Shown here: positions 26,692 through 34,257 of the stretch, in pieces
Position numbering within the stretch: the first letter of the stretch is position 1
Layout of the letters: the number at the start of each line of letters is the position of its first letter
Origin: Saccharofermentans sp.
GTDB lineage: Bacteria > Bacillota > Clostridia > Saccharofermentanales > Saccharofermentanaceae
Length of the DNA stretch: 56,397 nucleotides
Direction: 5' to 3'
Assembly: GCA_024403675.1 (NCBI GenBank)
Contig: JAKSRH010000012.1
Coordinates: 1-56,397 of the forward strand
The notes under the pieces: generated by a model
The model's input: only the letters and a program-made list of their open reading frames with translations
Told to the model about the DNA's origin: nothing
Databases searched by the model: none
Translations under genes and position numbers: made by a program

Positions 26692-27530
26692 ACATTACCT
26701 CCCAAAATAGCCTCTCTGCTAGCTGAGAGTTCATTGATAGCAATTTCGAACTCCTCATCATTTGGAGCCTTACCATGCCATCCTGCCTTATCTTCCATGA
26801 AGGAGATACCCTTACCCTTAACAGTCTTCATAATGATAGCTGTTGGCTTATCCTTACACTCACGTGCCTTAGCAAAAGCATCTGCAATCTCATCAAAGTC
26901 ATGACCATTAATGTTAATTACGTTAAAGTTGAATGCTTCAAACTTCTTATCGATAGGATATACATCACAAACATCTGCAACACAACCATCAATCTGAAGG
27001 TTGTTATTATCAACGATAGCAACGAGGTTAGAAAGCTTATGAGCACCTGCAAACATTGCAGCCTCCCAAATCTGACCTTCCTGAATCTCACCGTCACCCA
27101 TAAGTGCATATACTCTATAGTCCTGGTTCTTAAGCTGAGCTGCAAGAGCCATACCTACTGCAGCAGAAAGACCCTGACCAAGGGAACCGGAACTCATATC
27201 TACACCAGGAGTCTCATTCATACATGGATGACCCTGGAGATAAGAACCTAACTTACGAAGTGTTGTAAGGTCTTCAACTGGGAAGAAACCTCTATTAGCG
27301 AGAGCAGAATAATATCCTGGAGCTGTATGTCCCTTGGACAATACAAATCTGTCTCTGTTTGGATCCTTAGGATTCTTAGGATCGATGTTCATCTCTTTAA
27401 AATAGAGATATGTGTACATATCTGCTGCAGACAAAGATCCACCTGGATGTCCAGATGATGCACTATGTACTGCTCTGATGATGCCTTCTCTGACATCAAT
27501 AGCCTTAAGCTCTAATTCTTTCTTGTTCAT
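26688..27530 (-). CDS. Transketolase, N-terminal half subunit
   Basis: The 280-residue protein is the ThDP pyrophosphate-binding half. It shows HSASSGHPGGSLSAAD and the metal/ThDP motif ALMGDGEIQEGQIWEAAMFA, followed by AIVDNNNLQIDG. I start at 27530 (MNKKELELKA), with GGAAG about 12 bases upstream. The frame is open 36 bases further back, but that stretch is a hairpin leader. It is transcribed from a promoter about 55 bases upstream and coupled to the C-terminal half. The pair should connect xylulose 5-phosphate to glycolysis. Confidence 0.93.
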   Translation of the reverse strand: MNKKELELKAIDVREGIIRAVHSASSGHPGGSLSAADMYTYLYFKEMNIDPKNPKDPNRDRFVLSKGHTAPGYYSALANRGFFPVEDLTTLRKLGSYLQGHPCMNETPGVDMSSGSLGQGLSAAVGMALAAQLKNQDYRVYALMGDGEIQEGQIWEAAMFAGAHKLSNLVAIVDNNNLQIDGCVADVCDVYPIDKKFEAFNFNVININGHDFDEIADAFAKARECKDKPTAIIMKTVKGKGISFMEDKAGWHGKAPNDEEFEIAINELSASREAILGGNV

Positions 27531-27581
27531 GTGCAATATTCTTCCTTCTAATATTAGAGCCCTCATTATGGGGGCTCATTG

Positions 27582-27607
27582 ATTATACCATTTAAATAGT
27601 CTGTCAA
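27582..27607 (-). promoter_or_regulatory. Promoter of the split transketolase genes
   Basis: An extended -10 element, TGGTATAAT (27582-27590), lies below TTGACA (27602-27607). The spacer is only 14 bases, so the extended -10 probably matters most; a shifted -35 TTTTGA gives 16. The -35 abuts the U tract of the upstream terminator. Confidence 0.55.
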
Positions 27608-27663
27608 AAGGGTGCCGATGCCGCAGCCCAATTAGTTTGGAGAGAGAGATGGGCTGCCGGCAA
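27607..27663 (-). terminator. Terminator after the isomerase gene
   Basis: On the minus strand TTGCCGGCAGCCCA ... TGGGCTGCGGCATCGGCA forms a long imperfect stem (8 perfect base pairs at the top), followed by CCCTTTTG. It ends the xylB-DUF4867-isomerase unit before the transketolase promoter. Confidence 0.75.
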
Positions 27664-27692
27664 TCGACATATCTAATGGAGAGACTAGGAAA

Positions 27693-29177
27693 TTAGGCAA
27701 ATGGATTCTCTGTTGGATAGAGATCTCCAGCAGGGTGATTATAAGCAAGGTCCATACCCTCGAGGCCAAGATACTTGAAGATCTCGAAGAGAGCCTTACC
27801 GTGGTGTCCGAATGCTACAGCACCGTGGTGTGGATAGTTCTTCTCAATGAGAACGTGACGATAGAAACGACCCATCTCAGGGATTGCGAAGATACCGATT
27901 GCACCAAAGGATCTTGTTGCAACTGGGAGAACCTCACCGTGTGCGATATAAGCACGGAGCTTAGCATCAGCTGTGGACTGAAGTCTGAAGAATGTGATAT
28001 CACCTGGAACGATATCGCCCTCAAGTGTACCCTGTGTTACTTCCTCTGGAAGGCTTCTAGCCATAATCATCTGATATTTCATGGAGCAAGCAGAAAGCTT
28101 CTTGGAGCATGTGTTACCACAGTGGAAGCCCATGAATGTATCTGTATGCTTGTAGTTGAACTTACCCTTGATGGACTCTTCGTACATATCAGCTGGTACA
28201 GAATTGTTGATATCGAGAAGTGTAACGATATCCTCAGATACGCAGTAACCAATGAACTCAGAGAGAGCACCATAGATATCAACCTCACAAGATACTGGAA
28301 TACCCATACCTGTGAGACGGCTGTTTACATAGCAAGGTACGAAACCAAACTGTGTCTGGAATGCTGGCCAACACTTACCTGCGATTGCAACATACTTGCA
28401 GCAACCTCTGTGTGCCTCAACCCAGTCAAGAAGTGTGAGCTCATACTGAGCGAGCTTAGGAAGAATCTCTGGCTTCATATTACCTGCGCCGAGCTCCTCT
28501 TCCATTTCCTTAACCTTTGCAGGAATTCTCTCATCACCCTCGTGCTTCTTGAATGCCTCGAAGAGGTCAAGCTCAGAGTTCTCTTCGATCTCTACACCGA
28601 GGTTGAAGAGCTGCTGAATTGGAGCATTACAAGCCATGAAGTTAAGTGGACGTGGACCAAAACCAATAATCTTGAGGCTCTTAAGAGCTGCAAGTGTACG
28701 AGCGATAGGTACGAACTCGTTAATCATTGTAGCGCACTCTGCTGCTGTTCCTACTGGATACTCTGGGATATAAGCCTTTACACCACGGAGCTTGAGGTTG
28801 TAAGAAGCATTGAGCATACCACAATAAGCATCACCTCTACCCTGGTGGAGATTATCCTGTGTCTCCTCAGCTGCTGCGCAGAACATTACTGGACCATTGA
28901 ATCTCTGTGCAAGCATTGTCTCAGAAATTTCTGGACCGAAGTTACCAAGATATACACAAAGTGCATTACAGCCTGCTGCCTCAATATCAGCGAGAGCCTG
29001 TGTCATGTGAATCTCACTCTCTACGATACAGATAGGGCACTCATAAATTGTGTCCTCACCGTACTGTGCCTTATAAGCATCAACGAGAGCCTTTCTTCTG
29101 TTAACGGAAAGTGACTCTGGGAAACAGTCACGGCTAACAGCTACGATACCAATCTTTACGTCTGGTGCATTAAACAT
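27693..29177 (-). CDS. L-fucose/L-arabinose isomerase-family enzyme
   Basis: The 494-residue protein belongs to the FucI/AraA isomerase fold family, which converts aldoses to ketoses with Mn. Candidate metal ligands are Glu in SCEVDIYGALSEF, Asp in VTLLDINNSVP and His in NYPHHGAVAFGHHG. Other family-like segments are PEISETMLAQRFNGPVMFCA, YVLGNFG-like VYLGNFGPE, and MGFHCGNTCS. The length is close to the family's. The substrate is not obvious; its partner xylulokinase implies a product of D-xylulose (from D-xylose or D-lyxose) or a similar ketopentose. Arabinose use would normally require araB and araD, which are absent here. AGGAGG precedes the ATG. Highly biased codons suggest strong expression. 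Confidence 0.85.
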   Translation of the reverse strand: MFNAPDVKIGIVAVSRDCFPESLSVNRRKALVDAYKAQYGEDTIYECPICIVESEIHMTQALADIEAAGCNALCVYLGNFGPEISETMLAQRFNGPVMFCAAAEETQDNLHQGRGDAYCGMLNASYNLKLRGVKAYIPEYPVGTAAECATMINEFVPIARTLAALKSLKIIGFGPRPLNFMACNAPIQQLFNLGVEIEENSELDLFEAFKKHEGDERIPAKVKEMEEELGAGNMKPEILPKLAQYELTLLDWVEAHRGCCKYVAIAGKCWPAFQTQFGFVPCYVNSRLTGMGIPVSCEVDIYGALSEFIGYCVSEDIVTLLDINNSVPADMYEESIKGKFNYKHTDTFMGFHCGNTCSKKLSACSMKYQMIMARSLPEEVTQGTLEGDIVPGDITFFRLQSTADAKLRAYIAHGEVLPVATRSFGAIGIFAIPEMGRFYRHVLIEKNYPHHGAVAFGHHGKALFEIFKYLGLEGMDLAYNHPAGDLYPTENPFA

Positions 29178-29204
29178 TTTCTAGTTCCTCCTAAATATTT
29201 ATCA

Positions 29205-29846
29205 TTACTTTGAAATATCAAGATTTTCGCCCTTAAGGCCCATAAAGTGACCAGCCTCGCCAGCAGCATCTGGATGAGCAATAAGCCACTTATTTGTTGC
29301 TGTAAGAAGTGCATCTTCTGTGGAATTACCATCAGCAACATCTCTGTGAGAACCCTCGAGTGGGTAGTTAGTACCACGTGGGAGAACTACACCTACCTTA
29401 AATCCATCATTACCAGGAGCTGTGCAAGGTGCATAGTGAAGTGTAGTGGCATAAAGCTCTACAGCTGTACCCTTCTCGAAAAGGAAAGCCTCACACTTAG
29501 ATGTGTCATAAGTGTTGTCATCCTCAATATCCTCACGCTTACCCAAAATGAGTACTGCGTCTGTATCAAATACATTAATCTCAGAACCTCTGTGGTACTC
29601 CAAAGCGTTAAGAAGTGTATTCTTACCGATGCAGTGACCGAGCTGAATGTCTGACTCTCCAAATCCAACTCTTCTAAGATCTGCGAAAGAAGCTGTTGCC
29701 TCGAGGTTAGCAAGGCTTGGCTCGTATACAACATTCTCTGGGATTTCTGTCTTGTCCATCTCGGCAATTACAGAAGTCAAATCAACGTTGTCAACCATAC
29801 GACCATACTTCTTCAATCTCTTGTCGCTTGACTTAATGATTTCCAT
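29205..29846 (-). CDS. DUF4867-family protein, cupin-like
   Basis: The 213-residue protein looks like DUF4867, a family of unknown function seen with sugar kinases and isomerases. The middle and C-terminal half read like a cupin barrel: LLNALEYHRGSEINVF, AVLILGKRED, EAFLFEKGTAVELYATTLHY, APC, then VVLPRGTNYPLEG. His and Glu in EYHRGSE, Glu in TAVELY and His in TLHYAP are possible metal ligands. It lies between xylulokinase and the isomerase with short gaps, so it almost certainly acts in the same pathway, perhaps as a sugar isomerase, epimerase or lactonase. That role is inference. AGGAGG-like AAGGAGG lies before the ATG. Confidence 0.75.
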   Translation of the reverse strand: MEIIKSSDKRLKKYGRMVDNVDLTSVIAEMDKTEIPENVVYEPSLANLEATASFADLRRVGFGESDIQLGHCIGKNTLLNALEYHRGSEINVFDTDAVLILGKREDIEDDNTYDTSKCEAFLFEKGTAVELYATTLHYAPCTAPGNDGFKVGVVLPRGTNYPLEGSHRDVADGNSTEDALLTATNKWLIAHPDAAGEAGHFMGLKGENLDISK

Positions 29847-29886
29847 GAAACCCTCCTTGATATAGTAAAAATTCAGTTTTATTTAA

Positions 29887-31371
29887 TTATCTTCTACCTG
29901 CTACGAATTCAAATGTAGACTTAAGAGCTGGATAAATCTTGGAATACTCCTGATAACGCTCTTCGTAAAGTGCTGTAAGTTCTGGATCTGGTTCAACAGA
30001 TTCTGTAATCTTAATGAACTTCTTACAAGCAGCCTCTACACTCTCGAACTCACCAGCAGCAACTGCAGCAAGTATAGCAGCACCAAAGGATGGACCCTCT
30101 GTATTCTCTGTCTGCATAAGCTTGATGCCAAGAATATTAGAAAGGATCTTAACCCAAATCTTTGACTTAGAACCACCGCCACATACGCAGGACTCTGTTA
30201 CCTTGATACCCATTGCCTTTGCAGCCTCGAGACAATCTCTAAGTGCGAAAGAAACGCCCTCATAAACAGCCTGTGTCATATCAGCTCTGGATGTATCCAT
30301 ACTCATTCCATAGAATACTGCACGGGAATTTGTATCATTAATTGGGGAACGCTCACCCATAAGATATGGGAGATAATAAATTCTATTCTGACCGAGCTTG
30401 TCATCTGTGATCTTACCACTCTCGCCATTGTAGTCCTTTGTCTCAAGGATTTCGTCCATCCACCACTTGTTACAAGAAGCAGCAGAAAGGATACAACCCA
30501 TTACGTGATAAGCACCATCAGCATGTGCAAAAGAATGGAGATGATTCTCAAAGTCCTCAGAGAAAGTCTTAGAGCTAATAAACATTGTACCTGATGTACC
30601 AAGAGAGATGTTAGCAGCGCCCTCACCGATGATACCCATACCAACAGCTGCGCCAGCATTGTCACCTGCACCTGCTGCTACGATTGTTGTACCTTCGATA
30701 CCGAGCTCCTTAAGAATCTCTGGCTTAACCTCACCAACATTCTCATAACTCTCAAATACCTTTGGAAGCTGATCAACAGTGATTCCAAGGATATCGCACA
30801 TTTCCTTAGACCAGCACTTATTCTTTACATCATAGTAAAGTGTACCGGAAGCATCAGAAGGATCTGTAGCACATACGCCTGTAAGCATATATGTAATGTA
30901 ATCCTTAGGAAGCATAATCTTGCAAATCTTTGCAAAATTCTCTGGCTCGTTTTCCTTCATCCAAAGAATCTTTGGAGCTGTAAAGCCAGCATATGAAATA
31001 TTACCTGTATACTCTGTAAGCTTACGTCTTGTGATTACATCATTGAGGTAATCAGACTGAGCCTGGGAACGACCGTCGTTCCAAAGGATTGCCTTACGAA
31101 TAACATTATCATCCTTATCTACTGTTACAAGACCATGCATCTGACCAGCAACAGAAATACCAGCAATCTTATGATCATCAGTAGCTGCTACAAGTTCCTT
31201 GATACCATCAATTGTCTGTGTGTACCAATCTTCAGGAGACTGCTCAGACCAACCATTCTTTGGGAAGCTAACAGGATACTCTCTGGAAACAATTTTAATA
31301 ATCTCTCCGTCGCTATTCATAAGAAGCAACTTTACGGCAGATGTTCCAAGATCTACGCCAATGTAATTCAT
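29887..31371 (-). CDS. xylB: Xylulokinase (FGGY kinase)
   Basis: The 494-residue enzyme phosphorylates D-xylulose to xylulose 5-phosphate with ATP. FGGY features are the N-terminal phosphate loop GVDLGTSAVKLLLMNSDG, SVAGQMHGLVTVDKDD, WNDGRSQAQSDYLN, the catalytic-base region GAGDNAGAAVGMGI and the C-terminal GGGSKSKIWVKILSNILG. The length and the QMHGLV motif match xylulokinases better than glycerol or ribulose kinases. GAGAGAGG is the ribosome site, 9 bases before the ATG. It is first in the xylB-DUF4867-isomerase unit, behind a long leader containing a large inverted repeat. Confidence 0.92.
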   Translation of the reverse strand: MNYIGVDLGTSAVKLLLMNSDGEIIKIVSREYPVSFPKNGWSEQSPEDWYTQTIDGIKELVAATDDHKIAGISVAGQMHGLVTVDKDDNVIRKAILWNDGRSQAQSDYLNDVITRRKLTEYTGNISYAGFTAPKILWMKENEPENFAKICKIMLPKDYITYMLTGVCATDPSDASGTLYYDVKNKCWSKEMCDILGITVDQLPKVFESYENVGEVKPEILKELGIEGTTIVAAGAGDNAGAAVGMGIIGEGAANISLGTSGTMFISSKTFSEDFENHLHSFAHADGAYHVMGCILSAASCNKWWMDEILETKDYNGESGKITDDKLGQNRIYYLPYLMGERSPINDTNSRAVFYGMSMDTSRADMTQAVYEGVSFALRDCLEAAKAMGIKVTESCVCGGGSKSKIWVKILSNILGIKLMQTENTEGPSFGAAILAAVAAGEFESVEAACKKFIKITESVEPDPELTALYEERYQEYSKIYPALKSTFEFVAGRR

Positions 31372-31716
31372 AAGAAATACCTCTCTCGCAATTTTTTACT
31401 TATGGTCATCTTAACTCAAAAAAGTCAATTTGAAATTACGCAAAATGCAAAGATATTAAAGTGCATTTTGTACATTACGCATAATTTTTACATTTCTTGC
31501 TAAAAGCCCAAAAACCCGTATTTATACCGTCTTCAGAGTGGTCAAGGGTTTGTTTTATCGAGCTTTTTAAGAAAGCGGCAATTACGATTTAAGTTTAAAT
31601 ATTATACAAATGTTGCTAATCAAGAAATGTTACAAAAATCAAAAAATCATATAAATTGCCTGTTTATAGTAAAAAAACAAAGAATGCCAAATATCAAATA
31701 ACATCATTAATCAAAT
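31372..31716 (-). promoter_or_regulatory. 345-base control region upstream of xylB
   Basis: No gene is visible here. A perfect TATAAT (31611-31616, minus strand) could start a leader of about 235 bases. Nearer xylB there is a perfect 9-base inverted repeat, CAAAATGCA-N12-TGCATTTTG (31441-31470). Two direct copies of a TGCGTAAT core lie on the minus strand, 39 bases apart. Between them and the -10 box is a pair AAACCC ... GGGTTTTTGG (about 31507-31550), which may be a weak terminator or leader hairpin. The operator-like repeats suit a sugar-responsive regulator such as an AraC protein. Confidence 0.55.
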
Positions 31717-32448
31717 TCAGAAGAGATTAACATCAATATAACGTATCTCATTTGGGGTAATATCACATGTCATATAAAGAGTTTTTACCCCCTTTTGAGT
31801 TGCCTTCTTGTAATGCACCTCGTAAGAAGGATCTGTTTTACCATTTGGTAATACCTTTGTTATACCAGGCATAGCAATAACATAAAGTATGTATGTCTCA
31901 TAACCTGAATCAATTGCACCCGCGAGCTCGTTAAGATGTTTTACACCTCTAGTAGTTGGGGCGTCTGGGAAATAACCTACGCCATCCACCTCCAAAGTGC
32001 ACCCTTTAACTTCGATTAATATATTTCGTTCCCCATCCTTAACATAAAAATCCACACGAGAATCACCATAAGTGTACTCTGGCTTTATTATTGGGTTAGA
32101 AAATAAAGCATTCCTGCTTGGACTATTTGATTGTAGCCATTCCATGACCACCTTATTAGGAACCTGAGAATCAATATTAATCCAGCCGAGATTCTCCTTA
32201 TAAACCGTAATCAAATCGTATCTAGTCTTACGAGTATGGGGCATATCAGGATTCAAACGTTCTTCATCCGTCCATCCATCTGACAAAATAACCTTTACTC
32301 CAGGAATTAATAGTTCACGACATCTGCCAGTATTTTTGACATGCACTGTCTCCACCGCACCATCCGCAGTGCCATCAATATGAACATGGGCGATAAATCT
32401 ATTAGGTCTATCTATAAAAGTTGCTTTTTCTACGTGTGGATAAATCAT
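31717..32448 (-). CDS. sfsA: SfsA, sugar fermentation stimulation protein homologue
   Basis: The 243-residue product matches the SfsA family by its N-terminal FIDRPNRFIAHVHIDG, the VKNTGRCRELLIPG motif, PHTRKTRYDLITVYK, and the nuclease-like acidic core RVDFYVKDGERNILIEVKGC followed by FPDAPTTRGVKHLNEL. SfsA was linked to maltose gene regulation in E. coli; the D...E-K core suggests a nuclease fold, but its biochemical role is unsettled. There is no ribosome site before the ATG. An extended -10 box ends 6 bases upstream, so the message is probably leaderless. It is not co-transcribed from an obvious upstream gene. Confidence 0.92.
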   Translation of the reverse strand: MIYPHVEKATFIDRPNRFIAHVHIDGTADGAVETVHVKNTGRCRELLIPGVKVILSDGWTDEERLNPDMPHTRKTRYDLITVYKENLGWINIDSQVPNKVVMEWLQSNSPSRNALFSNPIIKPEYTYGDSRVDFYVKDGERNILIEVKGCTLEVDGVGYFPDAPTTRGVKHLNELAGAIDSGYETYILYVIAMPGITKVLPNGKTDPSYEVHYKKATQKGVKTLYMTCDITPNEIRYIDVNLF

Positions 32449-32454
32449 ATGCTA

Positions 32455-32463
32455 ATTATACCA
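32455..32463 (-). promoter_or_regulatory. Extended -10 promoter implying leaderless sfsA mRNA
   Basis: TGGTATAAT ends 6 bases before the sfsA ATG, so transcription would start at the start codon. The same nine bases stand at the same distance before pcrA (48503-48511). Confidence 0.55.
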
Positions 32464-32520
32464 ATCATTATTTCCCTCTAAAAATGAGAAATATACTTTT
32501 AAGTAAGGAGTCTACTTTTA

Positions 32521-32547
32521 TTGACGAGCCACATCACAAAATATAGT
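32521..32547 (+). promoter_or_regulatory. Possible promoter of the TerB-like gene
   Basis: TTGACG (32521-32526) and TATAGT (32542-32547) are 15 bases apart, a slightly short spacing, and about 30 bases before the ribosome site GGGGAGG. Confidence 0.45.
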
Positions 32548-32579
32548 CTATACACATAAAGTTTTTGGGGAGGTGCATT

Positions 32580-33335
32580 ATGAGCATCGGTAGAATGTTA
32601 TTTAGAAAAGCAATGAGAGATATTACACACAATTCCCACTGCTGCAGACATCACCATGATGATGTTGCTTCAGCAGTTGCAAAAATAGCAACAGTCGCTG
32701 TTGGCACTATGGTTGCTAACGAAGTTGTAAAAAAGCACTATAATCCTGATGGCCTTAGAGGTGCTTTCGAAGATATAATCAACAATAATATTAAAACTGG
32801 TGCTTCTCCAATAAAGGTTCGAAATGAGTACGCAGATGGCGTTATCGCTAAGCTTGCTGCATGCTCTTATATCGCCAAAATTGATAACACTATCACTGGT
32901 GAAGAACAAGCTGAACTAGATATGTCCATAAGCGATATTCTATCTATAGACAATCTTCCTTCTTTTTATCAGGCTGAGATTAACTCTATTCGTTCTTCTA
33001 CAGATACTAGCTTTTCTTCTGTTCAACCATATCTGGACAGAGTAGATGGAAACATTCTTGTATCTTATCTCATCGATATCAAAAATATTGCTAGGGCTAG
33101 TGGCGGCATTTCTGAAGCAGAGACTAAAGCAATAAATGTATATAAGAATTATGTAACTAAGAGAACAGGTTACACATTCCCTGAGGAAGCAAGCGACACG
33201 CAAATTGATCTCACTTGTAGCGGATGCGGTGGAACAATGGAACTTGATAACACATACGGAAGAGCTATTTGTCCATTCTGCGGAACAATAAAGCTCGTTG
33301 ATATCAATATCGTAAACCGAGTTCTAGGAAAGTAA
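32580..33335 (+). CDS. TerB-like protein with C-terminal zinc ribbon
   Basis: The 251-residue protein has a histidine-rich N-terminal patch (HNSHCCRHHHDDV) followed by a short hydrophobic stretch. A helical central region (LAACSYIAKIDNTITGEEQA, then ARASGGISEAETKAINVY) resembles the repeated acidic TerB/tellurite-resistance fold. A C-terminal four-cysteine zinc ribbon, CSGCGG ... CPFCG, ends the protein. The start at 32580 follows GGGGAGG by 6 bases. TerB proteins are implicated in metal and envelope stress, but no ter operon is present, so the role is unknown. It converges on the neighbouring lipoprotein gene, 11 bases away. Confidence 0.65.
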   Translation: MSIGRMLFRKAMRDITHNSHCCRHHHDDVASAVAKIATVAVGTMVANEVVKKHYNPDGLRGAFEDIINNNIKTGASPIKVRNEYADGVIAKLAACSYIAKIDNTITGEEQAELDMSISDILSIDNLPSFYQAEINSIRSSTDTSFSSVQPYLDRVDGNILVSYLIDIKNIARASGGISEAETKAINVYKNYVTKRTGYTFPEEASDTQIDLTCSGCGGTMELDNTYGRAICPFCGTIKLVDINIVNRVLGK

Positions 33336-33346
33336 AACTAAACTCT

Positions 33347-34174
33347 TTAGTTAAACTTATCCATCAATTCCAAAACACCATACACAAAACTTGGTGATGG
33401 GAATCCCATAAGTTTTGCTGTTAACTCAGAGTCTATATCATCGTAAGAAGCTATAGAAATCATACAATTATCATTACTAATAAAATAACTACTAGGGGAG
33501 CTGCTTATTATAAAATAATCGTCTCCCCTATATGTATAGAGAGGATATCCATAATTTTCAAACATTTCACTGGAATAGTAATCAAAATATGTATCCATCA
33601 ACTCATCAGGAAACTGCAAAAAGATAATTGTTGTGGATTTATACAAACTAACATGATGATACGTTGCACCAGTTACGCGAATATCACTTGAAAGATCTTC
33701 ATCTGTAAGCGACTCACCTAGCTGATCATATACAAAATCTACATATTTTTCTTTTGATACATCAGCTTCAGAAATTGATTCTACAAGTGCATCTTCTAAT
33801 CCAGAACATGCACTCTCAAAATCTCCATAAACCAAATATATATTTGTATTCTGTATGTTATACAAGACATCCCTTTCAATAGAAGAAACCTTTTCCTCAT
33901 TCATAACAGATACAATTTCTTTATCAAGGTAATCAACAGCAATTGTTTCCTCGCTTGCATGTCTAAAACAAAAAACGCTGTCATCAATTGTAACTTTATT
34001 AAGAAGTGGATGTATATTTAAATCATACTCATCATTTCCTTCATATACGGAAATAACATACTCTACATTCTCATCATTTTCCTCATCATCGTTTGAAGTA
34101 TTTTTAACACTTGCGCAAGATGCTAACAAAGACAACGATAATGCCACAGATACTGCCTTAAATATTTTTTTCAT
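33347..34174 (-). CDS. Lipoprotein of unknown function
   Basis: The 275-residue product has a lipoprotein signal, MKKIFKAVSVALSLSLLASC, with the lipobox LLAS-C and an acidic, disordered-looking linker (NDDEENDENVE). The rest is rich in Asp, Ser and Tyr, with no motif I recognise. The ATG at 34174 is preceded by AGGTGAT, and an ATG three codons upstream is less well placed. It is anchored on the outer face of the membrane. It follows the AGCS symporter gene but is separated from it by a terminator, so it is probably expressed alone. Confidence 0.75.
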   Translation of the reverse strand: MKKIFKAVSVALSLSLLASCASVKNTSNDDEENDENVEYVISVYEGNDEYDLNIHPLLNKVTIDDSVFCFRHASEETIAVDYLDKEIVSVMNEEKVSSIERDVLYNIQNTNIYLVYGDFESACSGLEDALVESISEADVSKEKYVDFVYDQLGESLTDEDLSSDIRVTGATYHHVSLYKSTTIIFLQFPDELMDTYFDYYSSEMFENYGYPLYTYRGDDYFIISSSPSSYFISNDNCMISIASYDDIDSELTAKLMGFPSPSFVYGVLELMDKFN

Positions 34175-34205
34175 ATATATCACCTATATCCCAAATATTT
34201 ACAAA

Positions 34206-34240
34206 ATAAAAACGGCCGTCATAAACTGACGACCGTTTCA
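34206..34240 (-). terminator. Terminator of the AGCS symporter gene
   Basis: On the minus strand AAACGGTCGTCA-GTTTA-TGACGGCCGTTT is followed by TTATTTTG. It begins about 20 bases after the symporter stop. Confidence 0.9.
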
Positions 34241-34257
34241 TTATACTAAATTATTTT

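Noticed and set aside
27557..27578. GAGCCC ... GGGCTC hairpin before the transketolase gene
   Set aside because: No U tract, and it sits between promoter and gene; it may only be leader structure.
27735..29114. Long antisense frame opposite the isomerase
   Set aside because: Same shadow effect from codon bias; the product looks unlike any protein.
31555..31585. Catabolite-response (cre-like) site GAAAGCGGCAATTA upstream of xylB
   Set aside because: Too many mismatches to the cre consensus to claim.
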